DNA of 64,000 nt. Source: Gemmatimonadota bacterium (lineage in GTDB: Bacteria > Gemmatimonadota > Gemmatimonadetes > Longimicrobiales > Gaopeijiaceae). Below the pieces are notes generated by a model, which was not told the DNA's origin, made no database searches, and worked only from the letters and a program-made list of their open reading frames with translations. The position numbers were made by a program, and so were the translations under genes. The stretch spans positions 46,206-110,205 of the forward strand of contig SKKN01000007.1 in the NCBI GenBank assembly GCA_007121455.1, given 5' to 3'. This document shows, piece after piece, positions 9,309 to 17,835 of this stretch (within the stretch, counting starts at the first letter, position 1; the number at the start of each line of letters is the position of its first letter).

Positions 9309-9909
9309 GTTCATGGATGCCCGTTCGATCGATGTGAGCCGGTTGGTGGAGCGGAAGGTCGCAAGCCTCTACTCCCATCTCGTTACGCGCCCTACCGGCA
9401 GGGCCGTCCGGATGGCGATCGAGGCTCGCCTGGGCGGCGTTTCGAGACCGTCGGTTTCACTGATCGACCTCTCGGAGGTGACCGTGCTCGACTTCTCGTG
9501 CGCGGACGAAGTGGTGGCGAAGCTCCTCCTCCGGTACCGCGAAACCCGGTCCGGGTCCGAGACCTTCTTCATCTTTCGCGGCGTCGCCGAGGCCCACCGG
9601 GAGCCGATCGAAGCAGTGCTCGATCGCCAGAACCTCGCGGCCGTCGCCGAGACAAAGCCTGAGAGGTTCGAGCTTCTCGGAACCCGTTCGGCCGTCGAGC
9701 ATGCGGTCTGGGATGCGTTGGAACGAAAAGGTGTGCTGACGTTCGAGGAATCCAGGTCCCTCTTCCCCCGGGAGGTCGAACGCAGCGTGCTGGACCGGCT
9801 CACGGAGCGGCGCGTCGCGCTACGAAGCGGGAACTCCGGCGCCTACCATGCGCTGAGCGGCTTCGTATCGGGGGAGGGGGGGCCACGGGATGGAGGGGGG
9901 GATGGCTAA
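9298..9909 (+). CDS. STAS-like (DUF4325-type) protein with C-terminal extension
   Basis: 203 residues from ATG 9298; a second in-frame ATG at 9313 is possible and neither has a strong ribosome site. The gene overlaps the end of the STAS/ATPase gene by 11 bases. Residues about 50-85, VSLIDLSEVTVLDFSCADEV, match the central strand and helix of STAS/DUF4325 folds. The last 80 residues (VWDALERKGVLTFEESRSLF, DRLTERRVALRSGNSGAYH) resemble a small winged helix. No phosphorylatable Ser can be assigned with confidence. Probably the regulatory partner of the upstream ATPase; this is inferred from gene coupling. Confidence 0.7.
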   Translation: MGLEFMDARSIDVSRLVERKVASLYSHLVTRPTGRAVRMAIEARLGGVSRPSVSLIDLSEVTVLDFSCADEVVAKLLLRYRETRSGSETFFIFRGVAEAHREPIEAVLDRQNLAAVAETKPERFELLGTRSAVEHAVWDALERKGVLTFEESRSLFPREVERSVLDRLTERRVALRSGNSGAYHALSGFVSGEGGPRDGGGDG

Positions 9910-11089
9910 ACGCGGCGGGTCCGCGAGGAATGCGCGCACCGCAGCCATCCATCCGAAGGGTGCCGAGCGGGTCGAGGGCTCACCGGTCGTGGCCCCGCTC
10001 GTCCAGAGCGCGACCTTCTACGGAGGTGGCAGGGAAGGGCTCCGCGAGCCTCTGTACTCACGGTATGGGAACAACCCGACGCAGCGGGCGGTGGCCGACA
10101 AGGTCGCCGAGCTGGAGGGCATGGAGGCGGGGGTCGTCCTGGGGAGCGGGATGGCGGCTGTCGCGATGACGGTGCTCGCACTGACCCGGAAGGGTGACCA
10201 TATCGTCTCTTCCGCCTCCTTGTACGGCGCGACGGAACTTCTCTTCAGGGAGGAGCTTCCCCGCCGCGGCGTGGAGGCCTCCTTTGTGGAGCTCGATCGG
10301 CCCCGGGGCTGGGAGGAGGCGCTGCGAGCCAACACCCGGATCATGTACCTCGAGCTCCCGACGAACCCGGGTCTCCGGATTCCCGATCCCCGCCCCGTCG
10401 CCGAACTCGCTCACGCGAACGGCATCGTGCTTGTAGCCGACACCACCTTCGCGACACCGTTCAACCTTCGCGCCCGCGACCACGGCGTGGACGTCGTGGT
10501 TCAAAGCGCGACGAAGTATCTCGGAGGGCATTCGGATCTGGTGGCCGGTGTGGTGACGGGTCCCGAGGTGGTCCTGGCCAGGGTGGAGGCCATGCTCCGA
10601 CTCTACGGGCCGGCGCTCGATCCCCATGCGGCGTGGCTTCTCGACCGGGGTCTTCGCACCCTTCCTCTTCGGGTCCAGACCCAGAACCGGACCGCGCGGG
10701 TTCTCGCTCAATGGCTGGAAGGCCGTGCCGAGGTCGAGCGCGTCCTCTATCCGGGACTCCCCGGACATCCCGATCACCATCTCGCTCGGGAGATGTTCCG
10801 GGGCCACGGTGGGGTACTCGCCGTGGTGCTCCGTGGCGGAGCCCCTGCTGCCGACGCATTTTGCTCCGCCCTGGAGGTCGCGGCGCCGGCCCCCAGCTTC
10901 GGAGGACCGGAGACGCTCGTCTCTCAACCGCGCTTCACCTCCCATCGCGGTGTGTCACAAGGGGAGCTGGACGCCCAGGGCATCGTAGAGGGATTCGTGA
11001 GGATTGCAGTCGGCCTGGAGGATCCGGATGACCTTCAGCGGGATCTGGAGGGTGGGCTGGCGGCGGCCACGCTCCGTGGATCGGTTTGA
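9902..11089 (+). CDS. PLP-dependent transsulfuration enzyme (Cys/Met metabolism family)
   Basis: 395 residues from ATG 9902, preceded by GGAGGGGGG; an ATG at 9890 would add four residues. Family motifs: LYSRYGNNPTQRAV, VLGSGMAAVAMTVLAL, LPTNPGLRIPDP, VADTTFATPFNLR and SATKYLGGHSDLVAG, whose Lys forms the Schiff base with pyridoxal phosphate. The family includes cystathionine gamma-synthase, gamma- and beta-lyases and O-acylhomoserine sulfhydrylase; sequence reading does not settle which. It overlaps the STAS-like gene by eight bases. A paralogue lies at 22986-24149. Confidence 0.88.
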   Translation: MAKRGGSARNARTAAIHPKGAERVEGSPVVAPLVQSATFYGGGREGLREPLYSRYGNNPTQRAVADKVAELEGMEAGVVLGSGMAAVAMTVLALTRKGDHIVSSASLYGATELLFREELPRRGVEASFVELDRPRGWEEALRANTRIMYLELPTNPGLRIPDPRPVAELAHANGIVLVADTTFATPFNLRARDHGVDVVVQSATKYLGGHSDLVAGVVTGPEVVLARVEAMLRLYGPALDPHAAWLLDRGLRTLPLRVQTQNRTARVLAQWLEGRAEVERVLYPGLPGHPDHHLAREMFRGHGGVLAVVLRGGAPAADAFCSALEVAAPAPSFGGPETLVSQPRFTSHRGVSQGELDAQGIVEGFVRIAVGLEDPDDLQRDLEGGLAAATLRGSV

Positions 11090-11136
11090 GTCCTGTGTCG
11101 ACCCGCTTCGGTGAACCAGCGAGGCGCTACCGTCGG

Positions 11137-11166
11137 TTGACGGTCTGGCCGAAGAATCGGTAACTT
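11137..11166 (+). promoter_or_regulatory. predicted promoter for nfu
   Basis: TTGACG (11137-11142), 18 bases, TAACTT (11161-11166). It points at the Nfu gene starting at 11229, giving a leader of about 55 bases. Confidence 0.6.
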
Positions 11167-11228
11167 GCTTGTACTTTCGTGGAGTACGTCCCCGAAGTCA
11201 TCGAAACTCCGATCGGAGCTGTCTCGCC

Positions 11229-11459
11229 ATGTCGAAGCAGGAGAAGATCCAGGAGGTCCTGGAGGCGATTCGGCCCGCCTTGCACGCAGATGGGGGCGAC
11301 GTAGAGTTCGTCAGCTTCGACGAGGGAGACGGGGTCGTCCACCTCCGTCTGATGGGTGCCTGCGAATCCTGCCCGATCTCGATGATGACCTTGAAGGAGG
11401 GCATCGAGAAGCGTTTGAAGAGCACGATTCCCGAGGTGACGGAGGTCACCACCGTCTGA
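11229..11459 (+). CDS. NifU-like C-terminal domain protein (Nfu)
   Basis: 76 residues from ATG 11229, eight bases after GGAGCT; the frame opens further upstream at 11169, but that part overlaps the promoter. It is a stand-alone Nfu domain: VLEAIRPALHADGGDVEF, then the CESCPISMMTLKEGIEKRL segment whose CxxC binds a labile Fe-S cluster across a dimer. Nfu proteins carry Fe-S clusters to apoproteins. A strong intrinsic terminator follows, so the gene is its own unit, but the next gene, mrp, also acts in Fe-S cluster carriage. Confidence 0.92.
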   Translation: MSKQEKIQEVLEAIRPALHADGGDVEFVSFDEGDGVVHLRLMGACESCPISMMTLKEGIEKRLKSTIPEVTEVTTV

Positions 11460-11503
11460 CGGGTGTCGTTCGGCTGCGGAGCCAGTCTCCGGTTCCGGGA
11501 CGG

Positions 11504-11532
11504 CGCTCCCCCATCTCGGGGGAGCGTTTTTT
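11504..11532 (+). terminator. Rho-independent terminator after nfu
   Basis: CGCTCCCCC (11504-11512) pairs exactly with GGGGGAGCG (11518-11526) around a five-base loop, followed by six T residues (11527-11532). Confidence 0.92.
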
Positions 11533-11589
11533 CGTTCGGATTGCGGGTTCCGGATGAAGAGCAATTGAATTCAACGGGATAGAGAGGAT

Positions 11590-12738
11590 ATGGACGAGGA
11601 ACAGCTGAAGCGCTCCGTCATTCAGGCGCTCTCCGCGGTCGTGCATCCGGAAAGCGGCGAGGATGTGGTCTCCTCGGGGCATGTGCAGGCTCTGGAAGTC
11701 GACGGTGCGGGTCAGGTCCGGTTTTCATTTCAGCTTCGCCCGGACGACCCCGGCTCACTGGTGAAGGCGGCACGGGCTGCCGCCGAATCCGTCGAGGGGG
11801 GCGGGGAAGTGAAGATCAACGTTCAGCTTCCCCGGATGGGAGGAGCCACCCCCGCGGCGCCCGGAGGAGGCGACGGAGCGGAGGGGGGTGGAGGACAGCA
11901 AGGCGGCCTCAAGCCAGGCTCCGTTCCGGCCCCGACTCCGATGCCCGGGCTTCTCTCCGAGGTGGACCACGTGGTCGCCGTGAGCTCCGGCAAGGGAGGG
12001 GTCGGCAAATCGATGGTCGCGGCGAACCTCGCGGCCGCGCTCAGTGAGGCCGGGCTTCGGGTCGGGCTGTTGGATGCAGACATCTACGGGCCGAACATCC
12101 CGCGGATGTTCGGCGAAACCCGGAAGCCCCGGGTCACGGGAGAGAAGGGGCGGGAAATGATCGAGCCTCTCGAGCAACACGGGGTTCGTCTCATGAGCCT
12201 GGGCTTTCTGCTCGAGGCCGAGCAGCCGGCGATCATGCGCGGCCCCCTCATCGCGGGGATCCTCAAGCAGTTTCTGGAGCAGGTCGAGTGGGGTCCGCTC
12301 GACGTCATGATCGTGGACATGCCCCCGGGAACCGGGGATGCTCAGCTCTCGCTCGTGCAGACCATCGACCTCGATGGAGCGGTGATGGTCACGACGCCGC
12401 AACAGGTCTCGATCGGCGATGTGCGTCGCGGGATCAAGATGTTCGAGCGGGTGAACACACGCGTCCTCGGCATCGTCGAGAACATGAGCGGGTTCGCATG
12501 TCCGGGCTGTGGCGAAGAGGTCGACATCTTCGGGCATGGAGGGGGAGAGGCGTTGGCGACCGAGGCGGAGGTGCCGTTCCTCGGCAAGATTCCGCTGGAT
12601 CGCGCGGTGAGGGAATCCGGGGACGCCGGAACCCCGACCGTGCTCTCCGCTCCGGATTCTCCCGCCGCACAGGCTCTCTCCCGGATCGCCGAGACGGTAC
12701 TCACGGCGGTTCGGAGCGCCCCCCGGGTGGGCGGATGA
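11590..12738 (+). CDS. mrp: Mrp/ApbC family Fe-S cluster carrier ATPase
   Basis: 382 residues. An N-terminal MIP18/DUF59 domain (about 1-85) is joined by a Gly/Pro-rich linker to a P-loop ATPase: VSSGKGGVGKSMVAANLA (deviant Walker A), LDADIYGPNIPRMFG, and IVDMPPGTGDAQLS. Near residues 300-305 CPGCGEEV gives the CxxC that bridges an Fe-S cluster in the dimer. Mrp proteins load Fe-S clusters onto target enzymes. The neighbouring Nfu gene fits. The start is ATG 11590. The next small ORF overlaps the stop by ATGA. Confidence 0.95.
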   Translation: MDEEQLKRSVIQALSAVVHPESGEDVVSSGHVQALEVDGAGQVRFSFQLRPDDPGSLVKAARAAAESVEGGGEVKINVQLPRMGGATPAAPGGGDGAEGGGGQQGGLKPGSVPAPTPMPGLLSEVDHVVAVSSGKGGVGKSMVAANLAAALSEAGLRVGLLDADIYGPNIPRMFGETRKPRVTGEKGREMIEPLEQHGVRLMSLGFLLEAEQPAIMRGPLIAGILKQFLEQVEWGPLDVMIVDMPPGTGDAQLSLVQTIDLDGAVMVTTPQQVSIGDVRRGIKMFERVNTRVLGIVENMSGFACPGCGEEVDIFGHGGGEALATEAEVPFLGKIPLDRAVRESGDAGTPTVLSAPDSPAAQALSRIAETVLTAVRSAPRVGG

Positions 12739-13028
12739 CCGATTCACGACCTGCGTCGGGGAGCGGCAGACGGCCTTCGCTCGGCAGGAAGCAGGCACTT
12801 CCGGCGATCCCCCTGCCCGCGATGGTGGCGACACCGGTTCACGTGATCGTCGCGGATTATCCCGAGAGCCTCCACCTGCTGGTGACGTGGGGTGTCGACA
12901 CGAGGGAACGGGGGGATGCGCGCCTGGGAGAGGTCGTCGACGAGGCTCACCTGGAGGAGCTCCACGACGTTCTCTCGTGGCGAGGTGAAGACGCGGGCGC
13001 CGTCTGCTCGGCGGCTCCACGGAGCTGA
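12735..13028 (+). CDS. small hypothetical protein coupled to mrp
   Basis: 97 residues; I do not recognise the family. The ATG at 12735 overlaps the mrp stop (ATGA) and the gene ends five bases before the next start, so it fills the operon exactly. The first 25 residues are basic and Ser/Pro-rich; the middle part (TPVHVIVADYPESLHLLVTW) could form a short beta-alpha unit; the C-terminal third is acidic with EAHLEELHDVL. No membrane segment or Cys motif is seen (one Cys near the end). The spacing favours a real gene, but it could be a fortuitous frame. Confidence 0.45.
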   Translation: MTDSRPASGSGRRPSLGRKQALPAIPLPAMVATPVHVIVADYPESLHLLVTWGVDTRERGDARLGEVVDEAHLEELHDVLSWRGEDAGAVCSAAPRS

Positions 13029-13033
13029 ATCCG

Positions 13034-13843
13034 ATGCCGAGAATCACGCTGCTCACCGACTTCGGAACCGCGGACGGGTACGTTGGCGCGATGAAGGGTG
13101 TGATCGCCTCTCTCTATCCGGGGGTGATCATCGACGACGTGTCTCACGAGACTCCCCGCGGCAAGGTGGCGGACGCCTCGCTCACTCTGGCTCGCTACTG
13201 GAAGCGGTATCCCCCCGGCACCGTCCACCTCGCGGTGGTGGATCCCGGCGTCGGAACCAATCGCCGCGGTCTCTGTGTCGAAGCGGATCGTCGGTACATC
13301 GTCGCTCCCGACAATGGACTCGTCTCCTCCGTCCTCCGCGAAGCAGTCACGTGGAGAGCGGTCGATCTCAGCAACGAGCGATACTTCCTTCCCGGGCGCA
13401 GCAGCACCTTCCACGGGAGGGACTTGTTCGCACCCATAGCAGCCCATCTCGCGCAGGGGCTCCATCTGTCTCGATTGGGCCTGCCCGTCGTCGATCCCGT
13501 CCTCCTCACGGAACCGGAGCCCGCCCGGACCGACGAGGGGATGGAAGGGGAGGTCATCGATGTGGACCGGTTCGGCAACCTCGTGACGAACCTTCCGGCT
13601 GACCTGCTCCTGGATGTTGCGTCGGGGCGGGAGGGCTCGGTGCGGGTCGAGCTCGAGGGCCGGGAGATCCCGGTGGCTCCGACCTATGGAGCAGTGAATT
13701 CCGGCAGCGCACTCGTCCTGGCGAACTCGGACGGGCGAGTCGAGGTGGCGATACGGGACGGCTCCGCGCAGAAGGAGACCGGGAAAGGGCCCGGAGCGAA
13801 GGTCCGAGTGTCGTGGGCGGAAGGTTCTCCCCGAGGCGTCTGA
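13034..13843 (+). CDS. SAM hydroxide adenosyltransferase family (DUF62)
   Basis: 269 residues. Family motifs: ITLLTDFGTADGYVGAMKG at the N-terminus, VVDPGVGTNRRGL, VAPDNGLVS, TFHGRDLFAPIAAHLA, and DRFGNLVTNL at the start of the C-terminal barrel. Related enzymes split S-adenosylmethionine into adenosine and methionine with hydroxide as nucleophile; close relatives use fluoride or chloride. The common bacterial hydrolase activity is the safest call. Its place after Mrp and a small unknown ORF suggests co-transcription but does not explain its role. Confidence 0.9.
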   Translation: MPRITLLTDFGTADGYVGAMKGVIASLYPGVIIDDVSHETPRGKVADASLTLARYWKRYPPGTVHLAVVDPGVGTNRRGLCVEADRRYIVAPDNGLVSSVLREAVTWRAVDLSNERYFLPGRSSTFHGRDLFAPIAAHLAQGLHLSRLGLPVVDPVLLTEPEPARTDEGMEGEVIDVDRFGNLVTNLPADLLLDVASGREGSVRVELEGREIPVAPTYGAVNSGSALVLANSDGRVEVAIRDGSAQKETGKGPGAKVRVSWAEGSPRGV

Positions 13844-13892
13844 TCCGTTCCGGCGCCGCCCCGTTCCGAAGACGGGCCGGCGAGCGCAGGGA

Positions 13893-14132
13893 TCAGGGGC
13901 CTTCCTCGAGCCAACGCCGGTCCGCAGCGGACAATTCCCCCGAACGCTTCTTTCGGTCGAAGAGCTTGAGCACCAGCCACCCCACGAGAAGGATCGGAGC
14001 GACCTTGAACAGAAGGAAGGTCGCGGCGCCGAATGCCAGTGAGAAAACGGTCCCGACGACCGCGAGCACGAGACCCAGCGCGATCAACGTGACGAATCCG
14101 ACGAAAAAGAGAGTGAGAAAGGTTCCCAACAT
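13893..14132 (-). CDS. small membrane protein, last gene of the ECF operon
   Basis: 79 residues. Two closely spaced hydrophobic segments, about 4-27 (LTLFFVGFVTLIALGLVLAV) and 29-56 (SLAFGAATFLLFKVAPILLV), are followed by a basic and acidic tail (FDRKKRSGELSAADRRWLEE). I do not recognise a named family. It follows the toast-rack protein after about 95 bases on the same strand, so it may belong to the sigma/anti-sigma operon. Its membrane character fits the envelope theme of those genes, but a role is not shown. Confidence 0.6.
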   Translation of the reverse strand: MLGTFLTLFFVGFVTLIALGLVLAVVGTVFSLAFGAATFLLFKVAPILLVGWLVLKLFDRKKRSGELSAADRRWLEEGP

Positions 14133-14227
14133 GGTATCCTCCGTGGTCAGGACCGCTCCCTCGAGGAGTGGTCGCGTTGGCTTCTAACCCGCACTACGAA
14201 TCGGGTAGGAAGAAAGGTTCAAGCCGT

Positions 14228-15052
14228 TCATGGGACCCTCATGATGCGTACGCTTCCGAGCGCTGCGCTCACATGGAGGTCGAGGCGGTGCTCGGCTTCT
14301 TCCCAGTTGGGCGAAAGAAGTTCGTCCCCCCTCCTCTCCAGGCCCGGAGCATCGATCGAGGTGAGGAAGGTACTTCGTGAGAGCCGGATTCCGACCGTCT
14401 CGGGAACGCTGATTTCGAGCGATCCCATCCCGATCTTCACCTCGGCCCGCGTGTTCCCGCTCCAGGTCCCCGAGAAATCCAGGTGGAGGCTGCCGACTCC
14501 CGCATCGATCTCCAGTCGTTCGGCGTTCAGATTCGCCATCTCACGGGCCTCGAAGCTCGCCGCTCCAACCTTCATCCGGGCGCTGGAGAGTCGGATCGGA
14601 TTGGGTGCGGAGACCCGCAGGTCCGCATCGGACGCTCCCGTCGAGAGGTCGAGGGAGTGGAGCTGGAGGCCCCCGAGATCCATGGTGGCGCGCACGGCTC
14701 CGAACTCCATTCTGAGGCCCACCGGCACATCACGGCTGACCCGGAGATTCATGCTGCCACGTGACTCATTGCGACCAAAACGCATACGCGACCCGGTGCC
14801 CTCGACCCCGATGCTCAGGCTTCCGTTCCGGTATTCGGAAATCGGACGGAAGGACTCCTCGTCGTACTCCAACTCCATCTGATAGAGGATCCCCGTGTCC
14901 GCTCCGGTCATCTGGAATTGTCCGGAACCGTACCGGACCTGAACGTCGAGCACGTCCTCGCTTCCGACCTGTCGAGAGGAGTGGACCGTGCTCCAACTCT
15001 GTCCCGCTGCGCCGCCGGCGGTGAGCAGGAGGAGGCCAAGTGCCAGCACCAT
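14228..15052 (-). CDS. exported toast-rack (DUF4097/LiaF-like) repeat protein
   Basis: 274 residues from ATG 15052, seven bases after the stop of the preceding gene; a longer frame runs to 15319 but overlaps that gene and is low in complexity. A signal peptide is present (VLALGLLLLTAGGAAG, cleavage near GQS). The rest is a regular series of short beta strands: GSLSIGVEGTGSRMRFG, MNLRVSRDVPVGLRMEFGAV, LDLSTGASDADLRVSAPNPI, MKVGAASFEAREMANLNAER, VKIGMGSLEISVPETVGI. That pattern is typical of DUF4097 and LiaF C-terminal toast-rack folds, which occur on envelope-stress proteins. It is the fourth gene in the ECF operon. Confidence 0.7.
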   Translation of the reverse strand: MVLALGLLLLTAGGAAGQSWSTVHSSRQVGSEDVLDVQVRYGSGQFQMTGADTGILYQMELEYDEESFRPISEYRNGSLSIGVEGTGSRMRFGRNESRGSMNLRVSRDVPVGLRMEFGAVRATMDLGGLQLHSLDLSTGASDADLRVSAPNPIRLSSARMKVGAASFEAREMANLNAERLEIDAGVGSLHLDFSGTWSGNTRAEVKIGMGSLEISVPETVGIRLSRSTFLTSIDAPGLERRGDELLSPNWEEAEHRLDLHVSAALGSVRIMRVP

Positions 15053-15059
15053 CCCGCGC

Positions 15060-16829
15060 CTATCCACGCTGCGAGCCCTCGTCTCCACTCCCGGACCCGC
15101 GATCTGGAGGACCGTCCCCCTCGGGCTTCTCCGGAGGATCGGATTCCTCCGCGGCTCCCTCCGGGCGCGTTTCGGTGGCGGTGCCCCCCCCGGAGCCGTG
15201 CGTCTCTCCGGATTCCTCCCTGGCGCTCCGCCGACGCCGGAGCTCCCGCTCCCACTCCTGCACCTCGTCGTCGAAGGGAGGGGCGGGTTCGTTCGGGGGA
15301 GGGGGGCCCCCGGGATCATGCGGACGAGGCCGACCCGCCGAGCCCGTCCAGGGAGCCGGCGGGTGGTTTCGCCCCGCTCGCGAGAGGAGGACGGCGCCGA
15401 AGCCGATGGTCACCGCGGCCAGCACACCGAGGACACCCGCGAACAGGAGGAGTCCTCGCAGGAAGCCCAGCCAGGGTCCGGCCATCTGGACCACGCTGGC
15501 GCCCGCGAATGCGATCAGGAACACGCCGATCCCGAGTGCCATCTGGTGCAGGGCATTTGCTTCGTCCACCCACTCCAGGCCGCGAAGCCCTCGCTCCGAA
15601 AGCGATTCCCCGGCGGCGAATGCGATAGCGAGGAAGCCCAGGACGCATGAGAGCGCGATGGCGACCGGGAAGAACGGAATCCATCCCAGGAGGAGCGGTA
15701 TACCGATGATCGAGATCGCCAGTGCGACCATCCCCACGATCCAGACGGGGAAGAAGAGAACGAACCCGGCGATCCCCACGAGCGCCGATCTCCCCGGCTC
15801 GTTTCGCACGGTGTCCCCGATCACCTTTAGGTTCCGGGGGAAGAGGTAGAGGATCGCTCCGCCGAGGAGGAGGAGGACCGCGAACGTTACCACGGTCTGG
15901 AGGAGGCCGAGAAAGCCGCTTACGAGATTCCGGACCGGCCGCGCAACCGTCATCCGCTCCCACGGCGACGAGGTTGCTTCCCGTGTCGCGGCCTCGCGGG
16001 GCAGCTCCCGCCGCAACTCTTCCCGGAGCTCGGCTTCGAAGCGGGCACGCGGGTCCTCGACCTCCGCGATCGTCCCTGCGACCACTCCCCGGTCGCCCTG
16101 GAGCTCACCGTTTCGCCAGCGCAGGTCGCCATCGACCCGCCCTCCTTCTTCGAGGTCGATCGTGCCCCCGAGGGTGACCACATGGCCCTGCACGGTGCCG
16201 GCGATCGTGAGGTTGCCGTCTACGACCACGAGGGTCGCAGGCACGACCTCTCCTTCTCCCACTCTCACATTCTGGCCCACTCTGAGATCCAGCTCATCGA
16301 TCTCCATGCCGTCGAGGACCGCACTGAGCTGCTGGAGTCGCTCCGGGCGGCGCAGCAGGGCCCGAAGAACGTCGTCCGTCTGTCCCTCGAGGAGCGACGG
16401 GTCGGGGCCCGCCGCCGGCGTAGTCGCCTGCGCGAGGCGGCGGTCGAACTCCGAGGTGAGCGCCCGGGCGACCTCCTCGGAGGCGCTCTCGAGATCCGAG
16501 GGAGGAGCCCATTCGGTCAGGTGGCGCCCGACCTCTTCCGGGCCCATCTGGACCGTTTCACCGATCAGCCCACGCCAGGAGGATTCGAGTGCGTCGCCCG
16601 GCATGTATCTGCCGACTTCGCTCCCGTCGATCACGGTCCGTCCCTCACGGAAGCCAACCTCCAGATCCGTTCCGTCGTGGAACTCGAGGCGCAGCGTTGC
16701 GGCATCTCGAGAGACGGAGACCTCGCTGGCGACGACCTGTGCGGTCAGAGCTTCGCCGGCCATGGGCAGGGTGAGGGCGAGGCCTGCGAGAACGAGGAGA
16801 GGGATCGATGCCCGACTATGCATGAACAT
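15060..16829 (-). CDS. bactofilin-like polymer-forming domain with C-terminal membrane segments
   Basis: 589 residues from ATG 16829 (ATG 16823 is possible); the start overlaps the anti-sigma stop by 14 bases. A signal-like segment (ASIPLLVLAGLALTLP) comes first. Residues about 200-260 carry short hydrophobic repeats (LVVVDGNLTIAGTVQGHVVT, LGGTIDLEEGGRVDGDL), the pattern of bactofilin-type polymer-forming beta helices. Residues about 300-485 hold five or six membrane segments (TVVTFAVLLLLGGAILYLF, ALVGIAGFVLFFPVWIVGMV, LGIGVFLIAFAGASVV). The tail is Pro/Glu/Gly-rich with EWERELRRRRSAREESGE. It is third in the operon after sigma and anti-sigma; an envelope structural or sensing role is inferred. 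Confidence 0.75.
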   Translation of the reverse strand: MFMHSRASIPLLVLAGLALTLPMAGEALTAQVVASEVSVSRDAATLRLEFHDGTDLEVGFREGRTVIDGSEVGRYMPGDALESSWRGLIGETVQMGPEEVGRHLTEWAPPSDLESASEEVARALTSEFDRRLAQATTPAAGPDPSLLEGQTDDVLRALLRRPERLQQLSAVLDGMEIDELDLRVGQNVRVGEGEVVPATLVVVDGNLTIAGTVQGHVVTLGGTIDLEEGGRVDGDLRWRNGELQGDRGVVAGTIAEVEDPRARFEAELREELRRELPREAATREATSSPWERMTVARPVRNLVSGFLGLLQTVVTFAVLLLLGGAILYLFPRNLKVIGDTVRNEPGRSALVGIAGFVLFFPVWIVGMVALAISIIGIPLLLGWIPFFPVAIALSCVLGFLAIAFAAGESLSERGLRGLEWVDEANALHQMALGIGVFLIAFAGASVVQMAGPWLGFLRGLLLFAGVLGVLAAVTIGFGAVLLSRAGRNHPPAPWTGSAGRPRPHDPGGPPPPNEPAPPFDDEVQEWERELRRRRSAREESGETHGSGGGTATETRPEGAAEESDPPEKPEGDGPPDRGSGSGDEGSQRG

Positions 16830-17769
16830 GGCTCGCTGCCGTGTCAGAAGGTCGATAGAGGTTCCGGTAGAGAACCCAGAGGGCACCCGCCGTGAGCGCC
16901 CACGCCGCGACCAGTGTCGCGGCGGCTGCCCCCGGTGCGTTGAGCGCGAGTTGTCCGACTCCGAGGAGGTGATGTGTGACCGCCTGGTCGAGAGCCCAGC
17001 CACCGGCCCACGCAAACCCGCCGGAAAGGAGCTCTGCTCCTCGCCACCAGACGAATGCCGTGAGGTCGGTCACGGTGAGGAGCGGGTGGGTGAGAAGGAA
17101 TGCCACCGCAGCGACGATCGCCGTCGCGGGAACTGCTGCGAATGCACCTGCGAGCGTCCAGCCTCGAGATGTGCTCGGCAGGAGTCCTGCTGCGGCCTCC
17201 AGGGCCCTCGTCCACACAGGTGCCTCCGTCGCAGCAGGTGCGACCGCGGGCAGTCGGACCCGGGCCATCACCTCGTCGGTGAACGAGGAGGAGGGCGCCA
17301 GACGGGGAAGGGAGGAGAGACCGAGGAAGATCGCGTCCCACTCCTCCGTTTCGTCGCGGCAGGCATCGCACGCGGCCAGGTGCGCCTCGACGCGGGCCCG
17401 CCGTCGGCCGGAGACGAATCCCTCCACGTACTCCTGGAGGATGGCCGGACCCGGGTGGCGGCCGGCCGCCGTCGTGCCGGAGGCTGTTCGTCTCCCTTCT
17501 CTCAGTCGACTCCACGTCCGGGAGAGAAGGGATTTCTTGACTGGAGCCTGAGCCATCACCCGCTCTGCGAACAACTCGGAAGGCGCGAGAGCCGGAAGCT
17601 CGTTGAGCTCCTCCATGAGGGTCTGCCATGCCTGGACCTCGGAGGCACAACGGGCACACGCGTCCACATGGGCGCGGATGGCTCCCTGCTCCCGATCTGG
17701 GAGCCGGCCTTCCAGGAGCGCCTGGACTTCCTCCGCGCTCAGGTGTGGCCTGCCGTGTTCTTCCGTCAT
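16816..17769 (-). CDS. membrane anti-sigma factor with two zinc-finger domains
   Basis: 317 residues from ATG 17769, preceded by GGAG; a GTG at 17835 directly after the sigma stop is the alternative. Two ZAS-type zinc-finger motifs HxxxCxxC are visible: HVDACARCASEVQAW near residue 35 and HLAACDACRDETEEW near residue 120. Hydrophobic segments in the C-terminal half (AAVPATAIVAAVAFLLTH, ATLVAAWALTAGALWVLY) suggest a membrane anchor. Anti-sigma proteins of this type hold ECF sigma factors until a signal releases them. A doubled zinc finger is unusual. It is the second gene of the ECF operon. Confidence 0.85.
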   Translation of the reverse strand: MTEEHGRPHLSAEEVQALLEGRLPDREQGAIRAHVDACARCASEVQAWQTLMEELNELPALAPSELFAERVMAQAPVKKSLLSRTWSRLREGRRTASGTTAAGRHPGPAILQEYVEGFVSGRRRARVEAHLAACDACRDETEEWDAIFLGLSSLPRLAPSSSFTDEVMARVRLPAVAPAATEAPVWTRALEAAAGLLPSTSRGWTLAGAFAAVPATAIVAAVAFLLTHPLLTVTDLTAFVWWRGAELLSGGFAWAGGWALDQAVTHHLLGVGQLALNAPGAAAATLVAAWALTAGALWVLYRNLYRPSDTAASHVHA

Positions 17770-17835
17770 GATCTCCGTCTCCGAGTCAAATCCATTCCAC
17801 CCTACGGACGCGGGAGGCAGAAGGTTTCGTTCCAC

